A model generated the notes under the pieces. The model saw nothing but the letters and a program-made list of their open reading frames with translations, searched no databases and was not told the DNA's origin. 64,000 nucleotides of DNA, taken from positions 1,550,001 through 1,614,000 of the forward strand of contig CP111159.1 of the NCBI GenBank assembly GCA_026367775.1. The letters are read 5' to 3'. Position 1 is the stretch's first letter. Each line of letters opens with the position of its first letter. Made by a program: the position numbers and the translations under genes. Source of the DNA: Exserohilum rostratum. Taxonomy: Eukaryota > Ascomycota > Dothideomycetes > Pleosporales > Pleosporaceae. Below are positions 12,325 to 24,083 of this stretch, in pieces.

Positions 12325-14107
12325 ATGGCGTCCGCTTCGTTCCGAGAGTCGATGAACTCGCTGGGCTGGAGCAGGCGAGAGTCGCAGGCGCCCGTGAGCA
12401 CCGCGCCCCCCTCGCTCCTCGACCGTATACAAAACCTGAATCCCTTTGGCGAGGGCGGCTATGTCCGCCTGCCTACCACAGAGTCCAACCCTGGAGCCCC
12501 CCTCCCGGCACCCACGCGGCGCGAGGAAGAGGAGGGCTGGTTTGCGTGTAAGTCGAGTCGCTCTTTCCTTCCGGGCGTGGCAAAACGCGTCCACCTTCCT
12601 TACGCGTCTTGTCGCGCCTCGTAATCCCCGCTTTGCACTTTACTGCCCTGGCTCGATTGCGCGATGTCCTCGATCTTTTATACCTTTCCCCCCAAGCACC
12701 GATGCGAGCGGCGCCGGGGGCTCGTGGTCTAATCAGACGACGATGCTTCGGGGCTAGTTTCACATGCACAGCCATGCTTCTTTGTCCTTGCATCCACATT
12801 TCCAGCACATGGCAATCTTGAAATGAGCATCCGCACACTGGTGCAATTCCCCATCCCCTCGCCGTCGACCTGTCATCTGCGCCCGTGTCCCGGAATTGCC
12901 CGCCCAAGAGCCGGCAATGTGACAGAAGGGAGTTCCTGCGTCACCATCTCAGATGCACGAGCCTTGCTCCTTGACATTACCTTGAATCGTCTCGATCTGC
13001 GCTGACCCGTATCCGCAGTGAGTCGCTGGGACAGGCTACTGGTTTTTGGCGGCCTGCTTCTTGCTGCCTTGGCCATGTTTGCTACCTGCATTGGGCTCAT
13101 GTTTACGCCCCTCTTCCTGGTCAAGCCACGCAAATTTGCAATCCTGTGAGTCCTCACCTTTTTTCCCCCCGCTCCACCTTCCTTTGTTTGTTGCCCTGGC
13201 AGAGCGTGGGTGCCAGGCAGATGGGCAGTGGCACATGTTCTGTTCATCGTCCCGCACGGCTATGCGAACTCATGCAACTTGTTCAAAGTGCACCTCGTCT
13301 CCGCGCACCCACTGCGAACGGCAGCTTTGACGAATCGAGTCCATGTGCCACTTGACCTCTCTAGCCACTGTAACATCGGCACTGGACCCTCCGCAGCGAT
13401 CATGCGGGTCCAAGGTTCGGCGCGCTGCAGGGTGCAGACAACCTTTCGCCGAGTCAGGTCTCTCTGCCAAGCCTCATGCACGTCACCTGAAGAACGCTAG
13501 TGCTAACAACCATGGTCTGCTTGCAGATGGTCTATGGGAAGCCTTCTCTTTCTCGGCGCTTGGGGTGTCCTGATGGGCCCCATACAATATGGTAAGTAAG
13601 CCTTAGGTGCGCAAACATCACCACATGTTGCCATGCACCCGCTCCCCCGGCCACACCCACACCCATGGCTATTTGATTTTCCTATGCTGACCATAATCAA
13701 GTCCATCACCTCATGTCTGGCCCGAGGCTTCCGTTCACAGCTGCTTATTTTGGCAGCATTGTTCTCACACTATACTTCTCCTTGGGTGTAAGTTTGACGT
13801 TCGCTAGTGTATTAATCCTTGCAACATGTCGGACCCCTGGTGCATTTCTGCCCAGTATCCTTGTCCTCGTGCCCCCCTCCCCCCTCCCCCACGCCCGTCC
13901 TTATCGATTGCCCTTCACCTTGCTCGTCTTTACTGATAATGTCTGCGTGACTAGTTGCATAGCACCTTTCTTACTTTCCTTGCGGCTGTCGCCCAGCTGG
14001 TTGCCCTTCTTTGGTACGTCGTGTCCTACTTCCCCATGGGTTCATCAGGGCTACGTTTTGCGGCGCGCTTTGGAGGCAATCGCGTCGCCGCCTGGATGAG
14101 TGATTAG
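12325..14107 (+). CDS. sft2: SFT2-family Golgi/endosome traffic membrane protein
   Basis: Exons 12325-12547, 13019-13145, 13527-13591, 13702-13787 and 13955-14107 join in frame to 217 residues. The protein starts MASASFRESMNSLGWSRRE, then has a cytosolic N-terminus ending EEEEGWFALSRWDRLLVF. Four hydrophobic segments follow, with the conserved blocks FLVKPRKFAIL, GPIQYVHHL and LPFTAAYFGSIVLTLYFSLG. It ends SYFPMGSSGLRFAARFGG then NRVAAWMSD. Sft2/Got1-type proteins act in vesicle fusion at the Golgi and in endosome-to-Golgi transport. Introns 1 and 2 are unusually long for this genome (471 and 381 nt); introns 3 and 4 are 110 and 167 nt. The assignment rests on several conserved blocks and is firm. 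Confidence 0.9.
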
Positions 14108-16034
14108 GCTTGGCCCCGCGGGGTTACGGATACGCCACTCAAGATTGTGGCTATGGCATATTGTACATACGAGGAGGTTGTCGCAACGCGACGCGTGTCG
14201 GACAGAAAGTTGGCCTCTCTGGCAAAGCTGCGTATCGCCTTGGTATGCGAACACTCCCTTGTACGCGAACACTTACCGGGATCTCTCCAAAGTCATGTCC
14301 CAATCCCATCACGCTGCATAGTCACATCTACGCCTCTTTCCACGCCTCTTATTGCTGGATCCTGATTGATGGGCGGACGTCGTGGATGCGGCACCCCGTA
14401 CGAGGCGACAATTAGACTGTCTTCTAGCGCCCTCGGGTGTGCATCACGCTGCTGCACTTCAACGTTTCAAGGCTATGGCCTATCGCCACCTCAGGACCAG
14501 ACGGAGAGTCAAACTACGAGGTTTCTCCACCAAACCATATATATCAAATATACTTGCTCCGAAGATTGACTGAGCTTGTCTCATGTGCAGCCTATCGAAT
14601 CTTTCCAGCTTAGCCTCCCGGGGTGATGATCACTTGCCCAATTTTTCCCTCGTGGCTGCTCGGGCTGGTTCTTGGCCATGAGACGATCTATAGATTGGCA
14701 TTGCTTACTCAGAGTTCTATTGTCTTTTTTCCAAGTATCAAGCAGGTTGCTTTGCGCCTTCGCCCGACTCATCTTATTTTTTTTCGGTGGTTGCACAATG
14801 GAAGAGAAGTCGAGACCGATCAGCGCAGGGTCAGCGCCCGTCTAAGGCAGGGCGAGGGCCGATCAAAGGCAGGGTCCCCGAGGGCGCCGTGGTGGTGTTT
14901 AGTTGGGCTGATCAATCAAATGGCACTTGTTCGCATGTGTTCGGCGGGTGGATGCATAGACTCTGTATGCGAACGACTCGCCAAGCTCGTCGCAAATCGC
15001 GCAAGACGGAAAAAAGCCCCTCTCCCCTCTCCTGGCCTTGCTCCCCACTCCCTCCACCGTCCCGCCCTCTCTTGACTGGATCTCCTCGGAGGGCAAGATA
15101 GACAAACTACTAAACGTCTGATCGTCGCGAACTAGACAGACATGGCGAGCGAGAGGGGTGTGGTCCTCGTGATCTACATAGTACACCCGAGTTGTGGACA
15201 CGTTATCGCGAGGCGACGGACGAAGTTGATTGTGTAGTGGTGTCGTCGCGCGCAAGGATGTGTGGGGCCATGTAGCGAATTAGCATTTCCCCGCACAGAT
15301 TGCCCATGAGCGCTTACGCGCACCACACACACACACACACACACGCCCACGGCCATGCGCAAGCAATCGGAGGCGCAAGCTGGAGGGGGAAAAGAGAGGG
15401 GTGGGCTGCGCGCAAAGCGAAGGGGGGCGGGCAGTAAACAAGCCAGAGGGGGGGTGGGTGGTGGGCGACTTTCTTGGTTCCAAACTGTCGCACTAGCCCT
15501 CGACGGGCAATGCGCGAGGCGGGCTCTTCAGAAAGGATAATGCCGTTTTAGGGCAAGCATGAATATTGGGCGGGAAGCGCGCTTTCTAGGGGCGTTTTGT
15601 TCTTTCTCTTGTCGTTCCTCTAGGGCCAGCAGAAAAGAAGGCGCCGTCTTGTCAGCTATGCAGGACCCAAACGATGACGACATGATATATATGCACAGTC
15701 TATCTATGTACCATACTAACGCCAGCACGCACGGGGGTTAAGTAAAGAGGAAAAAAAAAAGGTCAGTCATCACGAGTGAGACCGGTATTAGCGCCGAGAT
15801 GTATTGGTACTAGTAGACTTGCTGCACTGAAAGTGTGTGGTGTGTGTGTGTGTGCGTGTGTGAGTGAGTGTGTGTGTGTGTCTACCTTTACCATGTTCAG
15901 ACGAGGTCATGTGCGGAGTTGGGTTCCGAGGCCAGTCGGGCCTTTGGCTCTGTTCTGTCGTGGGTTGATTGTCCTAGTGTCGATGCCCTAAGATCTATGG
16001 CGTACAATGCGAACCAAAGCAAGGCAACTTGCTC

Positions 16035-16099
<65 letters not shown>

Positions 16100-18026
16100 T
16101 CACTCACTCACTCAGAAATGCGGTGTATGGGTGTGTGTGGGTTGGGAGAAGAACAACGTATGAAGCATGATCAGGTAGAATTTTACTAACTACGATAACC
16201 ATGTTTTCTTTTTTTTGTTTCTCCCCATGTGCGCCCGACACTTACAAGGCACAAGTATTTTGCCATCTTGCCGCCGCGCGTGGAAGAAGTCATCCGAAAG
16301 CGGCGGCGTTGTGTGTGCGCGCGCACGACGGGCAGTTAGTCCATCCATCATCACGCACCCTGCATGGAGCTACGAAGGAATACTACTAAGGTCGGACCAA
16401 GTGCAGACAGTAGTAGTAGTAGACCCAGCTTCAGATTCCGGCTTCTTGTTTTTTGATCTGAGTGGTTGACCCAAGGCGTCAGAAGCTTGATGGAAATTTC
16501 CAATACATTTGGCTTTGTCTATTTTGGGAATCGCAACACTCACTCACCACTTTGCTCACACACGCTAAGACTAACACACATACATACATACGTACATACG
16601 GCAGACATGCATACGTACGGGGCACTGTATGTCGACCCAACCCGTCTCTCTCCGCATGCGGTCTGTGTGCTTGTGCGTGCGTGCGCGCGACCCCAATCTC
16701 GAGGCGAGCAAAAGCCGGTACTCGGTATACGCCGTTTTCTCCCTTGGTCAGCTTTTGCATGGACGTATGTACGGGGCGGGATAGCCACGAGGTCCCGGTG
16801 CGACGCCATCTTACGTTCTCACGCAACACACATGCACATACCCCTCCCCCGCTTCCTCGCCCTCGTCACTTTCTCTCTCCCGCCCCTCGTTTGCCCTGTA
16901 ATATCAATGTGAGGCGCGTAAATGGAGTACGCCCTGCGTATGTGCGCACCAATACATAAGCCGTGAGATGCGTGTTATAGGCGGATATGGCTGGATGGCT
17001 GGCTGACTGGCTGGCCAGCCCCAATTCCATTATTGTTGCACATAGGCGATGTCCGTTCCGTGTGTCTCTCGGCTGTTGTGGCACGCGAGCATAGGGCTGA
17101 AAGAAGGTTATTGTGGCGTCTGCGTCGTCACCAGTCGAAGCGGGTGGTCTCGTCGGCAGAATAATGAAGCTGGACGGATTGCTGGTTGCTGGTTATTGAT
17201 TTGCAACGGGGCTGCTTGAACGGTGTCAGCTATTTGTCTGGGTCGAGACTTGGTGTTAGCTGCATGAAGCGACATCTGTTAGTTGAGTGGTTATAGTAGT
17301 AGACCTAGCCTCGGCCGTCTTTCCATGGGACCGTACTCGCGGTGCGTCGAGTCGCTCCGATTTACGGTTGGAGTAAGCAGAGTTTAGTAGAAAGTAATAT
17401 ATATGTATGTGAGGCGGGTGTTTCGGCTTCTTCGGTATGCGGCTGGAAAAGAGGCTCTCGGCCAAACGGCCGACATGTCTGCGACTTCCGAACCTCCGGT
17501 CATACAGTTTCATAGTGATGTTGTTATCAACTCAACGTCTCGAATAGAGCTCCACAGTAGCGAATCGTTGTCACGCCAAGTCAACTCATCCCCGCTGTCG
17601 CGAAACCGTGGAGCTACCCCTCATCCGCTTCCCCTCGGCCTGTTCGCACCGCACCATTGGTTGACGTAATCGCAATCTGTTCTGTGGCTGAGTACAAGGC
17701 TCGAGGTTCACGCCGGCGACATCACTGATTGGGCAATGCATCCACAAAATGGTCGTACGGGCTAGTCTGACCGGACTGATGCTAGACGCACGCGTCAGAA
17801 ACTTCTAAGAAGCTTTGTGGGGTCGGTATGTGGTGGGGGTGGGATATGGCGAACGGTACACTACTTGTAGCCCCAGTCTGCTCTGTGACTTTTCCTTCAA
17901 ACTGCATCTACACCCACTACCCACAATAAGTAGCGGTGAAGCTCGTTGTTCATCTATATCATTGGTGTCTTGGAAGATCACGCTGCAAACACCCTTGGCC
18001 GCGAAACGCAACTAAGACGACACACC
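14108..18026. other. 3.9-kb intergenic region with long AC/GT microsatellites
   Basis: Between SFT2 and the homogentisate dioxygenase gene, both on the plus strand. It has CA repeats at 15321-15344 and 16036-16095, a GT/GAGT-rich tract at about 15836-15882 and GTAC/CATAC repeats near 16576-16620. Only repeat-driven or short ORFs occur. I see no recognisable gene. Confidence 0.5.
16036..16113. repeat. (AC)30 followed by (TCAC)n
   Basis: About 30 uninterrupted AC dinucleotides (16036-16095), then TCAC tetranucleotides to 16113. The opposite strand reads as TG repeats. Confidence 0.95.
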
Positions 18027-20048
18027 ATGCCTGAACAGCTGCAAGATCCGAAGGAGTACCAGAATATCTTCCACTGGGCAGAGACGCAAAAGGATGGTGC
18101 CATTCCGTCCTTTGGAACCAGGAAGAATGACCCATATGAGGTGAGCTGATTTGGTGATGCGATTGCGTTGATGTTTGCCCCGCTGACTTGCGCTTGCGCA
18201 GTATCAATCTGGCTTCGGCAACAGCTTTGAATCCGAGGCTGTGCCAGGTGAGAAAGCGCCCGTTTCCAAGAGACTACTGCATGCAGGCTAACGACTGGCC
18301 GGAAAAAAAGGGACTATCCCCAAGGGCCAGAACAACCCCAGAAAAGTCAGATTTGGGCTCTACGCCGAGCAGATGACGGGCACTGCATTCGTTGCTCCAA
18401 GACATTTGAACAAAAAGGTTACGAGAATAGATGAGGCGATTGTAATAGAGGCTGACGTATAGGTTCAGGCCTACCTATACAGAGCGCGACCTGCGGTTGC
18501 TCATCAAGGATTTGTAAGTGCCATTTCCTTTTGCTGATCGGTGAGACTGAGGCGTGAAACTCGCCTCACGTCATCTCCAGCACGTTTTCGTAGAAATCAC
18601 GGCCGGGATCTTGCGGGAGGAATAAATCCAGATAAGGGGCAAATTGCTTTGATATCAAGGTGGCGGTTACATATGACGTATGCTGACATTTTCTGCACAG
18701 ACGGACTTGCCCGATAACGAGGATACTGAGTCAAATTTCCTTCCTGTAAACAAGCGGGTTCATGTGTCGCCTACACAGCTAGCATGGCTGCCTTTCGATA
18801 TCCCCACTGGTGGAAATGTCGACTTTATATCCGGTCTTAAGACGATTGCCGGTTCAGGCGAGCCAACCCTCAGGGAGGGTCTAGCGGTTCATACGTATCT
18901 GTGCAATGCGAGCATGGAACGGAGGGCAGCGGTAAACTCGGATGGAGACTTTTTAATCGTACCCCAGCAAGGCGCTCTGGACATCTTGACCGAATTTGGA
19001 CCCATGTATGTGCAGCCAGGCGAGATCTGCGTCATTCAGCGGGGACAGCGATTCAGGGTCAAGGTGGAGGGACCGACCCGAGGCTACATCCTGGGTATGA
19101 TGAGTGAACACCAAAGATTGCATAGCATGGACTGACATGCTGCAGAAATCTGGGGATCGCAATTCCAACTTCCAGAGCTGGGCCCTCTGGGGGCCAACGG
19201 ACTTGCTAATGCTCGCGACTTTTTGCACCCCAAGGCAAAGTACGAGATTGAAAAGGCACCATGGGAGATTGTGTACAAGCTCGCTGGAAAGTTCTTTGTC
19301 AGTAAGCAGGAACACTCGCCGTTTGATGTGGTCGCGTGGCATGGCAACTATGTGCCGTACAAGTACGATCTCACCAAGTTTGTCAATGTTGGCTCCATCT
19401 CAGTTGACCACATTGACCCGTCTATTTTCTGCGTCATCACAGCTCCCTCGCGCGATCCGGCAGCGCCGCTGGCAGACTTTTTGATCTTCAGTCCACGATG
19501 GGATGTCGCTTCTCACAGTATGTTCTGAATACCCAGAAAAGAAGGATAGAGCTAACGAAATTCTAGCCTACCGTCCACCGTACTACCACCGCAACGGAGC
19601 GTCTGAGCTCATGGGTTTGATCTACGGTGAATACGCAGGTCGTTCCGACGAGTTCCAGCCCGGAGGTGTCAGCTTCGAGTGCGGCTTTGTACCACATGGT
19701 GTTGCGTATGAGGAGGTATGTTTAATACCATTAGGTTTCTGATGAAATAGTTTCTGACAATCTCCAAGTTCAAGGCAGCGAGTGAACAGCCGCCGCCAGA
19801 GATGCAAATCTCAAAGGGTGCAATTGCCTTTATGATGGAGAGCTCGCGCATGTTCACCATCACCGATTGGGCCTGGAAGAGCAACAAGAAGCACGAACAT
19901 AACCCGAGGATGTGGTGAGTATTCGACGACAGTATTTGATATGTCCAGACTTGGCTGACTCGAGTGAAGGGACAACCTTGTTGACAACTTTTCCGAGCAC
20001 AAAGACGAGGTTGAGAAGTTGCTGGCTGAAGGCGTGAAGAAGCTTTGA
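18027..20048 (+). CDS. hmgA: homogentisate 1,2-dioxygenase
   Basis: Nine exons: 18027-18140, 18202-18247, 18311-18417, 18463-18513, 18701-19094, 19146-19517, 19567-19715, 19769-19914 and 19970-20048. They join to 485 residues. The acceptor of exon 4 could instead be 6 nt later (18468), which drops two residues. The enzyme opens the homogentisate ring to maleylacetoacetate in phenylalanine/tyrosine breakdown, using Fe(II) and O2 in the cytosol. Conserved blocks are YQSGFGNSFESEAVPG, GDFLIVPQQG, GPLGANGLANARDF, and PYYHRNGASELMGLIYGE and SFECGFVPHGVAYEE, which contain the expected His and Glu iron ligands. Fungal genomes often cluster this gene with fumarylacetoacetase and maleylacetoacetate isomerase. 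Neither is present on either side here. Confidence 0.95.
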
Positions 20049-20590
20049 TTGGGAGATATCCATCCATTTAGTCCTGTATACGTATGCCATGTAGTTGTTT
20101 GGAAACATTTACGAGAACAAGAAATAACATTGTAACAATTGCTGTGAGCGAGTGGGGTGTTGCCCCAAAGAGTTTAGCGTGGACCCCGCGCCGCGGGAGT
20201 GAGGCATCAGGCAGTGATCTCATCGCCATTTTGCGCAGACCATTGGAGCCATGACTCCAGACTGACCTCAGCTCCATCAAGGCGCCCGAGTCTCTGCCCT
20301 TTTCTTGTATCTGCTGTAGAAGCCTAAGTTGTTTGGTATGGAGTGCCCTTTCCATAGTGACTCATCGTGACTGCACCTTTAGTGTATCTTGTTGCCTCGC
20401 AGCCCTGATGCTTGCTCGTCTTGTACAAATTTGTCCCCGCTCCTGCACTTTTTCCCTCGTGCCACCGACCACTTTTGACTTACGCTTGCGCTTGTCTCAG
20501 GCTTCCTTTTTCTCCCTCACGCGACCCCAATCCCGACTCCCCATCCACACTCGTACCGTATTCCCACGTTTCTTCGCATCGACCGCCATC
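20049..20590. other. intergenic, hmgA to TRL1
   Basis: 542 bp. The TRL1 frame stays open upstream of its ATG at 20591 back to about 20333 and includes an in-frame ATG at 20408. Otherwise nothing recognisable. Confidence 0.5.
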
Positions 20591-23074
20591 ATGGCGCACC
20601 GCGACCAAGCGCCGTATGCGCCACAAGACCCGAAAGAGATTGCTGAGCTGGTGCACGCGCTCGAGGCACACAAGGGAAAGAAGGGAAAGGGTGGTTTTTC
20701 GGTCAAGCAACACACATTTCCTCTGCCAAATGGCCGGACCGTCGACTCGTGGAAGATGAACGATTGGGACTACAAAAAGGCAAATCTCCCCACTTATGCA
20801 CGCGGCCTCTTCACATACAAGAATATGCAGGGCAACTACGAGATTGCCGTCAGAGGATACGACAAATTTTTTAATCACGGAGAAGTTCGGAAAACAGAGT
20901 GGAATAATGTCGAGCGCGACACGCGAGGCCCGTACGAGCTCAGTGTCAAGGAGAATGGATGCATCATCTTTATTGCTGGCTTGGACGATGACACACTCTT
21001 GGTATGCAGCAAGCACTCAACAGGTCCTAGGGAAGGAGGACTCAGCCATGCCTGTGCAGGCGAGCAGTGGGTTGAGCGCCATGTTGCGTCAGTCGGCAGG
21101 ACAAAGGCCGATTTGGCCCGCACGCTGCGGTCCATGAACGCAACGTTGGTAGCAGAACTGTGCGACGACGAATTCGAGGAGCATGTGCTGGCATATACCC
21201 CCGAGCAGGCTGGTCTCTACGTACACGGCATCAACCTAAACCTCCCTGATTTCGCTACATACCCCGGCCATCTGGTCGACAAATTCGCCGACGAGTGGGG
21301 TATGAAGAAGGTCACATATGTAATGGAAAACGACATCAAGCAAGTCAAAGCATTCTTGGACAAGGTTGCCGAGACGGGCAACTACGAGGGACGCGACACC
21401 GAAGGCTTCGTCATCCGATGCCAGGCACGCGAGTGCGAGGGGGCGCCCTACGTCGACTGGTTCTTCAAGTACAAATTCGAGGAGCCTTACCTCATGTACC
21501 GCCAATGGCGCGAGTGTACTCGAGCTCTGATTGCTGGTAAACCACCGCGCTACAAGAAGCACGAGGCAATCACCAAAGAGTACCTTGAATTTGCTCGCTG
21601 GAAATTCAGCCAAGACAAGAATCTGGCAAGGGATTATAACCAAAACCACGGCATTATCAAGCTGCGTGACGAGTTTCTGGCCTCACGCGGAACCACTGGT
21701 GCTGAAATTATCCGACAAGAGTTGCAGAATGGAGCTGTTGAGAGCAAGAATGCCAATAGGAATATTGTGCTTGTTCCCATTGCAACCATCGGATGCGGAA
21801 AAACGACTTTGGCTCTCGCTCTCGTAAAACTGTTCGGATGGGGTCACTTCCAGAACGACAATGTCAAGGCCAAAAAGGGTCGTGGCCAGGTCTTTGCCGA
21901 CACAATCTCTGCATTGCTGGTCACAAACCCCGTAGTCATTGCCGACCGTAACAATCACCAGAGACGCGAGCGAGAACAGCTCATCAACGATGTCTCCAAG
22001 AACGTACCAGATGCACGTTTTGTTGCCCTGCACTACGTTCACGACCGGTCCAACTACGATAGCATCCGAGAAGCGACGCGGAAACGTGTACTTGACCGTG
22101 GCGATAACCATCAAACCATACAGGCGGGCTCTAAAGGTCCAAATGAGATTGTCGAGATCATGGAAGGCTTCATGCATCGTTTTCAGCCAGTTGACCCTTC
22201 GGGTCCTCCAGACGATCTCTTTGACTTGGTTATCGACCTAGACCCTACCAACTCCTCACGCCAAAATCTGGAAGCAATCATTGGAAAGATGTTCGAAACT
22301 TATCCAGCTCTATTTGCGGGTATGGATATGCCGACCGATCCCGACATGGACGCTGCCATCGATTGGGCCCTGAACGATTACAAACCAGACTTTAAGATGG
22401 ATCTATCAAACAACAACAAGAAAAACAACCAGAAGGCTCAAAACGCTCAGAACTCTCAGCCAGCCGCAAAGCCGAAAAAGGCACCGCGCATGGAATACTT
22501 CTCTGTCCGCCTCAACACTCAACGTATCAACTCGATCCTCGACACTCTATTCAAAGATAAGGATGCCATGACTGCTCGTATGTACAATCAGCTGAAGCAG
22601 AGCCGGCGCGTCCAAAACGAGTTCCACGTTACCCTGATTCATCGTGCTTCTGCGGCAGAGAAAGAGAATGCAGAGTACTGGAACAAGCTCATGAAGGTAC
22701 ATGATACAGTGCAGTCAACAAACTCTGAAGGCTCCTGGGAACCAGAGCTGGGCAAGTGCGATGTTCAATTGGAGAGACTGATCTGGGATGACCGAATTAT
22801 GTGCTTCGTCGTGCGACTCAATGGAACCGGTACCATTCAAATTGAGAACGAAGTCGGCACAACAACTGAAGACATATCCTTCACAACCGTAAACCCCGTT
22901 GCACACATCACTGTCGGTACGGCAGCCCCGAACATCAAGCCAATGGAGAGCAACGCGCTGCTTCAGCGCTGGCTCAACGAAGGCTCAGGCGGCCAAACAG
23001 GTATCGGTGAGCTGAGCGTGAAGGGCAGTGTGGTCCTTGAGGGTAGTGTGAGGGGTGTACCGGGAAGATTGTAG
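20591..23074 (+). CDS. trl1: tRNA ligase Trl1 (ligase-kinase-phosphodiesterase)
   Basis: A single exon of 827 residues from MAHRDQAPYAPQDPKEI. The protein seals tRNA halves after intron removal and, in yeast, the spliced HAC1 mRNA of the unfolded protein response. Three domains are visible. The N-terminal adenylyltransferase has the nucleotidyl-lysine motif KENG (Lys codon at 20948). The central polynucleotide kinase has the P-loop GCGKTT (about 21794-21811). The C-terminal 2',3'-cyclic phosphodiesterase has two HxT motifs, FHVTLIHR and VAHITVGT. A Lys/Asn/Gln-rich linker (about 22400-22480) separates kinase and phosphodiesterase. I chose the start at 20591 because conserved sequence begins near there. 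An in-frame ATG at 20408 would add 61 Arg-rich residues. Confidence 0.95.
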   Translation: MAHRDQAPYAPQDPKEIAELVHALEAHKGKKGKGGFSVKQHTFPLPNGRTVDSWKMNDWDYKKANLPTYARGLFTYKNMQGNYEIAVRGYDKFFNHGEVRKTEWNNVERDTRGPYELSVKENGCIIFIAGLDDDTLLVCSKHSTGPREGGLSHACAGEQWVERHVASVGRTKADLARTLRSMNATLVAELCDDEFEEHVLAYTPEQAGLYVHGINLNLPDFATYPGHLVDKFADEWGMKKVTYVMENDIKQVKAFLDKVAETGNYEGRDTEGFVIRCQARECEGAPYVDWFFKYKFEEPYLMYRQWRECTRALIAGKPPRYKKHEAITKEYLEFARWKFSQDKNLARDYNQNHGIIKLRDEFLASRGTTGAEIIRQELQNGAVESKNANRNIVLVPIATIGCGKTTLALALVKLFGWGHFQNDNVKAKKGRGQVFADTISALLVTNPVVIADRNNHQRREREQLINDVSKNVPDARFVALHYVHDRSNYDSIREATRKRVLDRGDNHQTIQAGSKGPNEIVEIMEGFMHRFQPVDPSGPPDDLFDLVIDLDPTNSSRQNLEAIIGKMFETYPALFAGMDMPTDPDMDAAIDWALNDYKPDFKMDLSNNNKKNNQKAQNAQNSQPAAKPKKAPRMEYFSVRLNTQRINSILDTLFKDKDAMTARMYNQLKQSRRVQNEFHVTLIHRASAAEKENAEYWNKLMKVHDTVQSTNSEGSWEPELGKCDVQLERLIWDDRIMCFVVRLNGTGTIQIENEVGTTTEDISFTTVNPVAHITVGTAAPNIKPMESNALLQRWLNEGSGGQTGIGELSVKGSVVLEGSVRGVPGRL

Positions 23075-24083
23075 GATAATCAATCGCGCCATGCTTCTCG
23101 AGCGAATCGCAAAAGACGGAATCAAGGAACGAATTTCGAGGGCAAAAACAATCTCAGACGCCGATGAAAAGACTGGGGAAGATAAGCAAGATTTGAGGAA
23201 GCTCCGGAGCAGGGAGGTGTCAGGGCTATTTGTTCCACTGGCTTCGAGGTAGGAAAGAAGGAAACTGGGAAGTGCCAGGAGTCTGTTTGATGAGAATTAG
23301 AGCAACAAAAGCATCATTCTATGCATGGTCTTATCTACACAACATAGGCTAAGGCGGCATTCCCACAAATGATTACCAAGTATGTGTAGAAGGTTAGCAT
23401 TCTATCAGAGTTCAACCAATACCTACATATGAATGAACAAAATTAGTGAGTTGATATGCATCGTACTCCTCGCAGAGATTTGTGGATTTTCTACATTCAC
23501 ATCTGATTTGATTTTGTCTGTATATGGTTTCGTTTTTGTTTTAGTCTCTTACATCTCAACTGGATCCTGTTCAGTAATGTATACTCAACCCTCTGTTTCA
23601 GCTCTCTTATTTCTATGCAATTAAGTTCTTTTTTCTCTATTGGTAGAATTCATATTTGTCCTCTTTGAATAGGTACAAAAGACATTGGAGGAGGAACATA
23701 CAGGGATAGTAGAAATGGGAGTGAAATTAAGGCTCTAGGGTAGTCGTATCTTTTTTTACTAGTTACGAAGTACAGTTTTGGAATGAGAGCATGTGTTACA
23801 ATCTAGATGTGTTGAGGAGAGGAAGAGGGATGTGTTAAATACTAAGATAAGAAAATCAATATATTGTGTTTATTTTTCGTTCGACTGAAGAGAAGATAGG
23901 CCTATTTGGTATTTAGATTTACATCTAGTAATATGAATTAGAGAGAGAGATAGGGAAGAGAACACAACTAAATGTGAGAAATAAATCTTAATTTCCACAT
24001 TCAATTTACAGTGTATCAAAATAACTGCTATTGTTATTTAATCTGCCTCATTTTCATCTACAGAAGCCCAGAAAACCCATTCC
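23075..24083. other. AT-rich intergenic region
   Basis: 1.0 kb between the convergent TRL1 and dehydrogenase genes. From about 23400 to 24060 the base composition is clearly AT-rich compared with its neighbours. No gene or repeat family is recognised. Confidence 0.5.

Noticed and set aside
15868..16189. Open frames of Thr-His or Cys-Val repeats.
   Set aside because: They are translations of the AC/GT microsatellite.
23400..24060. AT-rich stretch as a possible RIP-mutated transposon or centromere-like block.
   Set aside because: It is short, single and without recognisable transposon remnants. A 3' intergenic region is a sufficient explanation.
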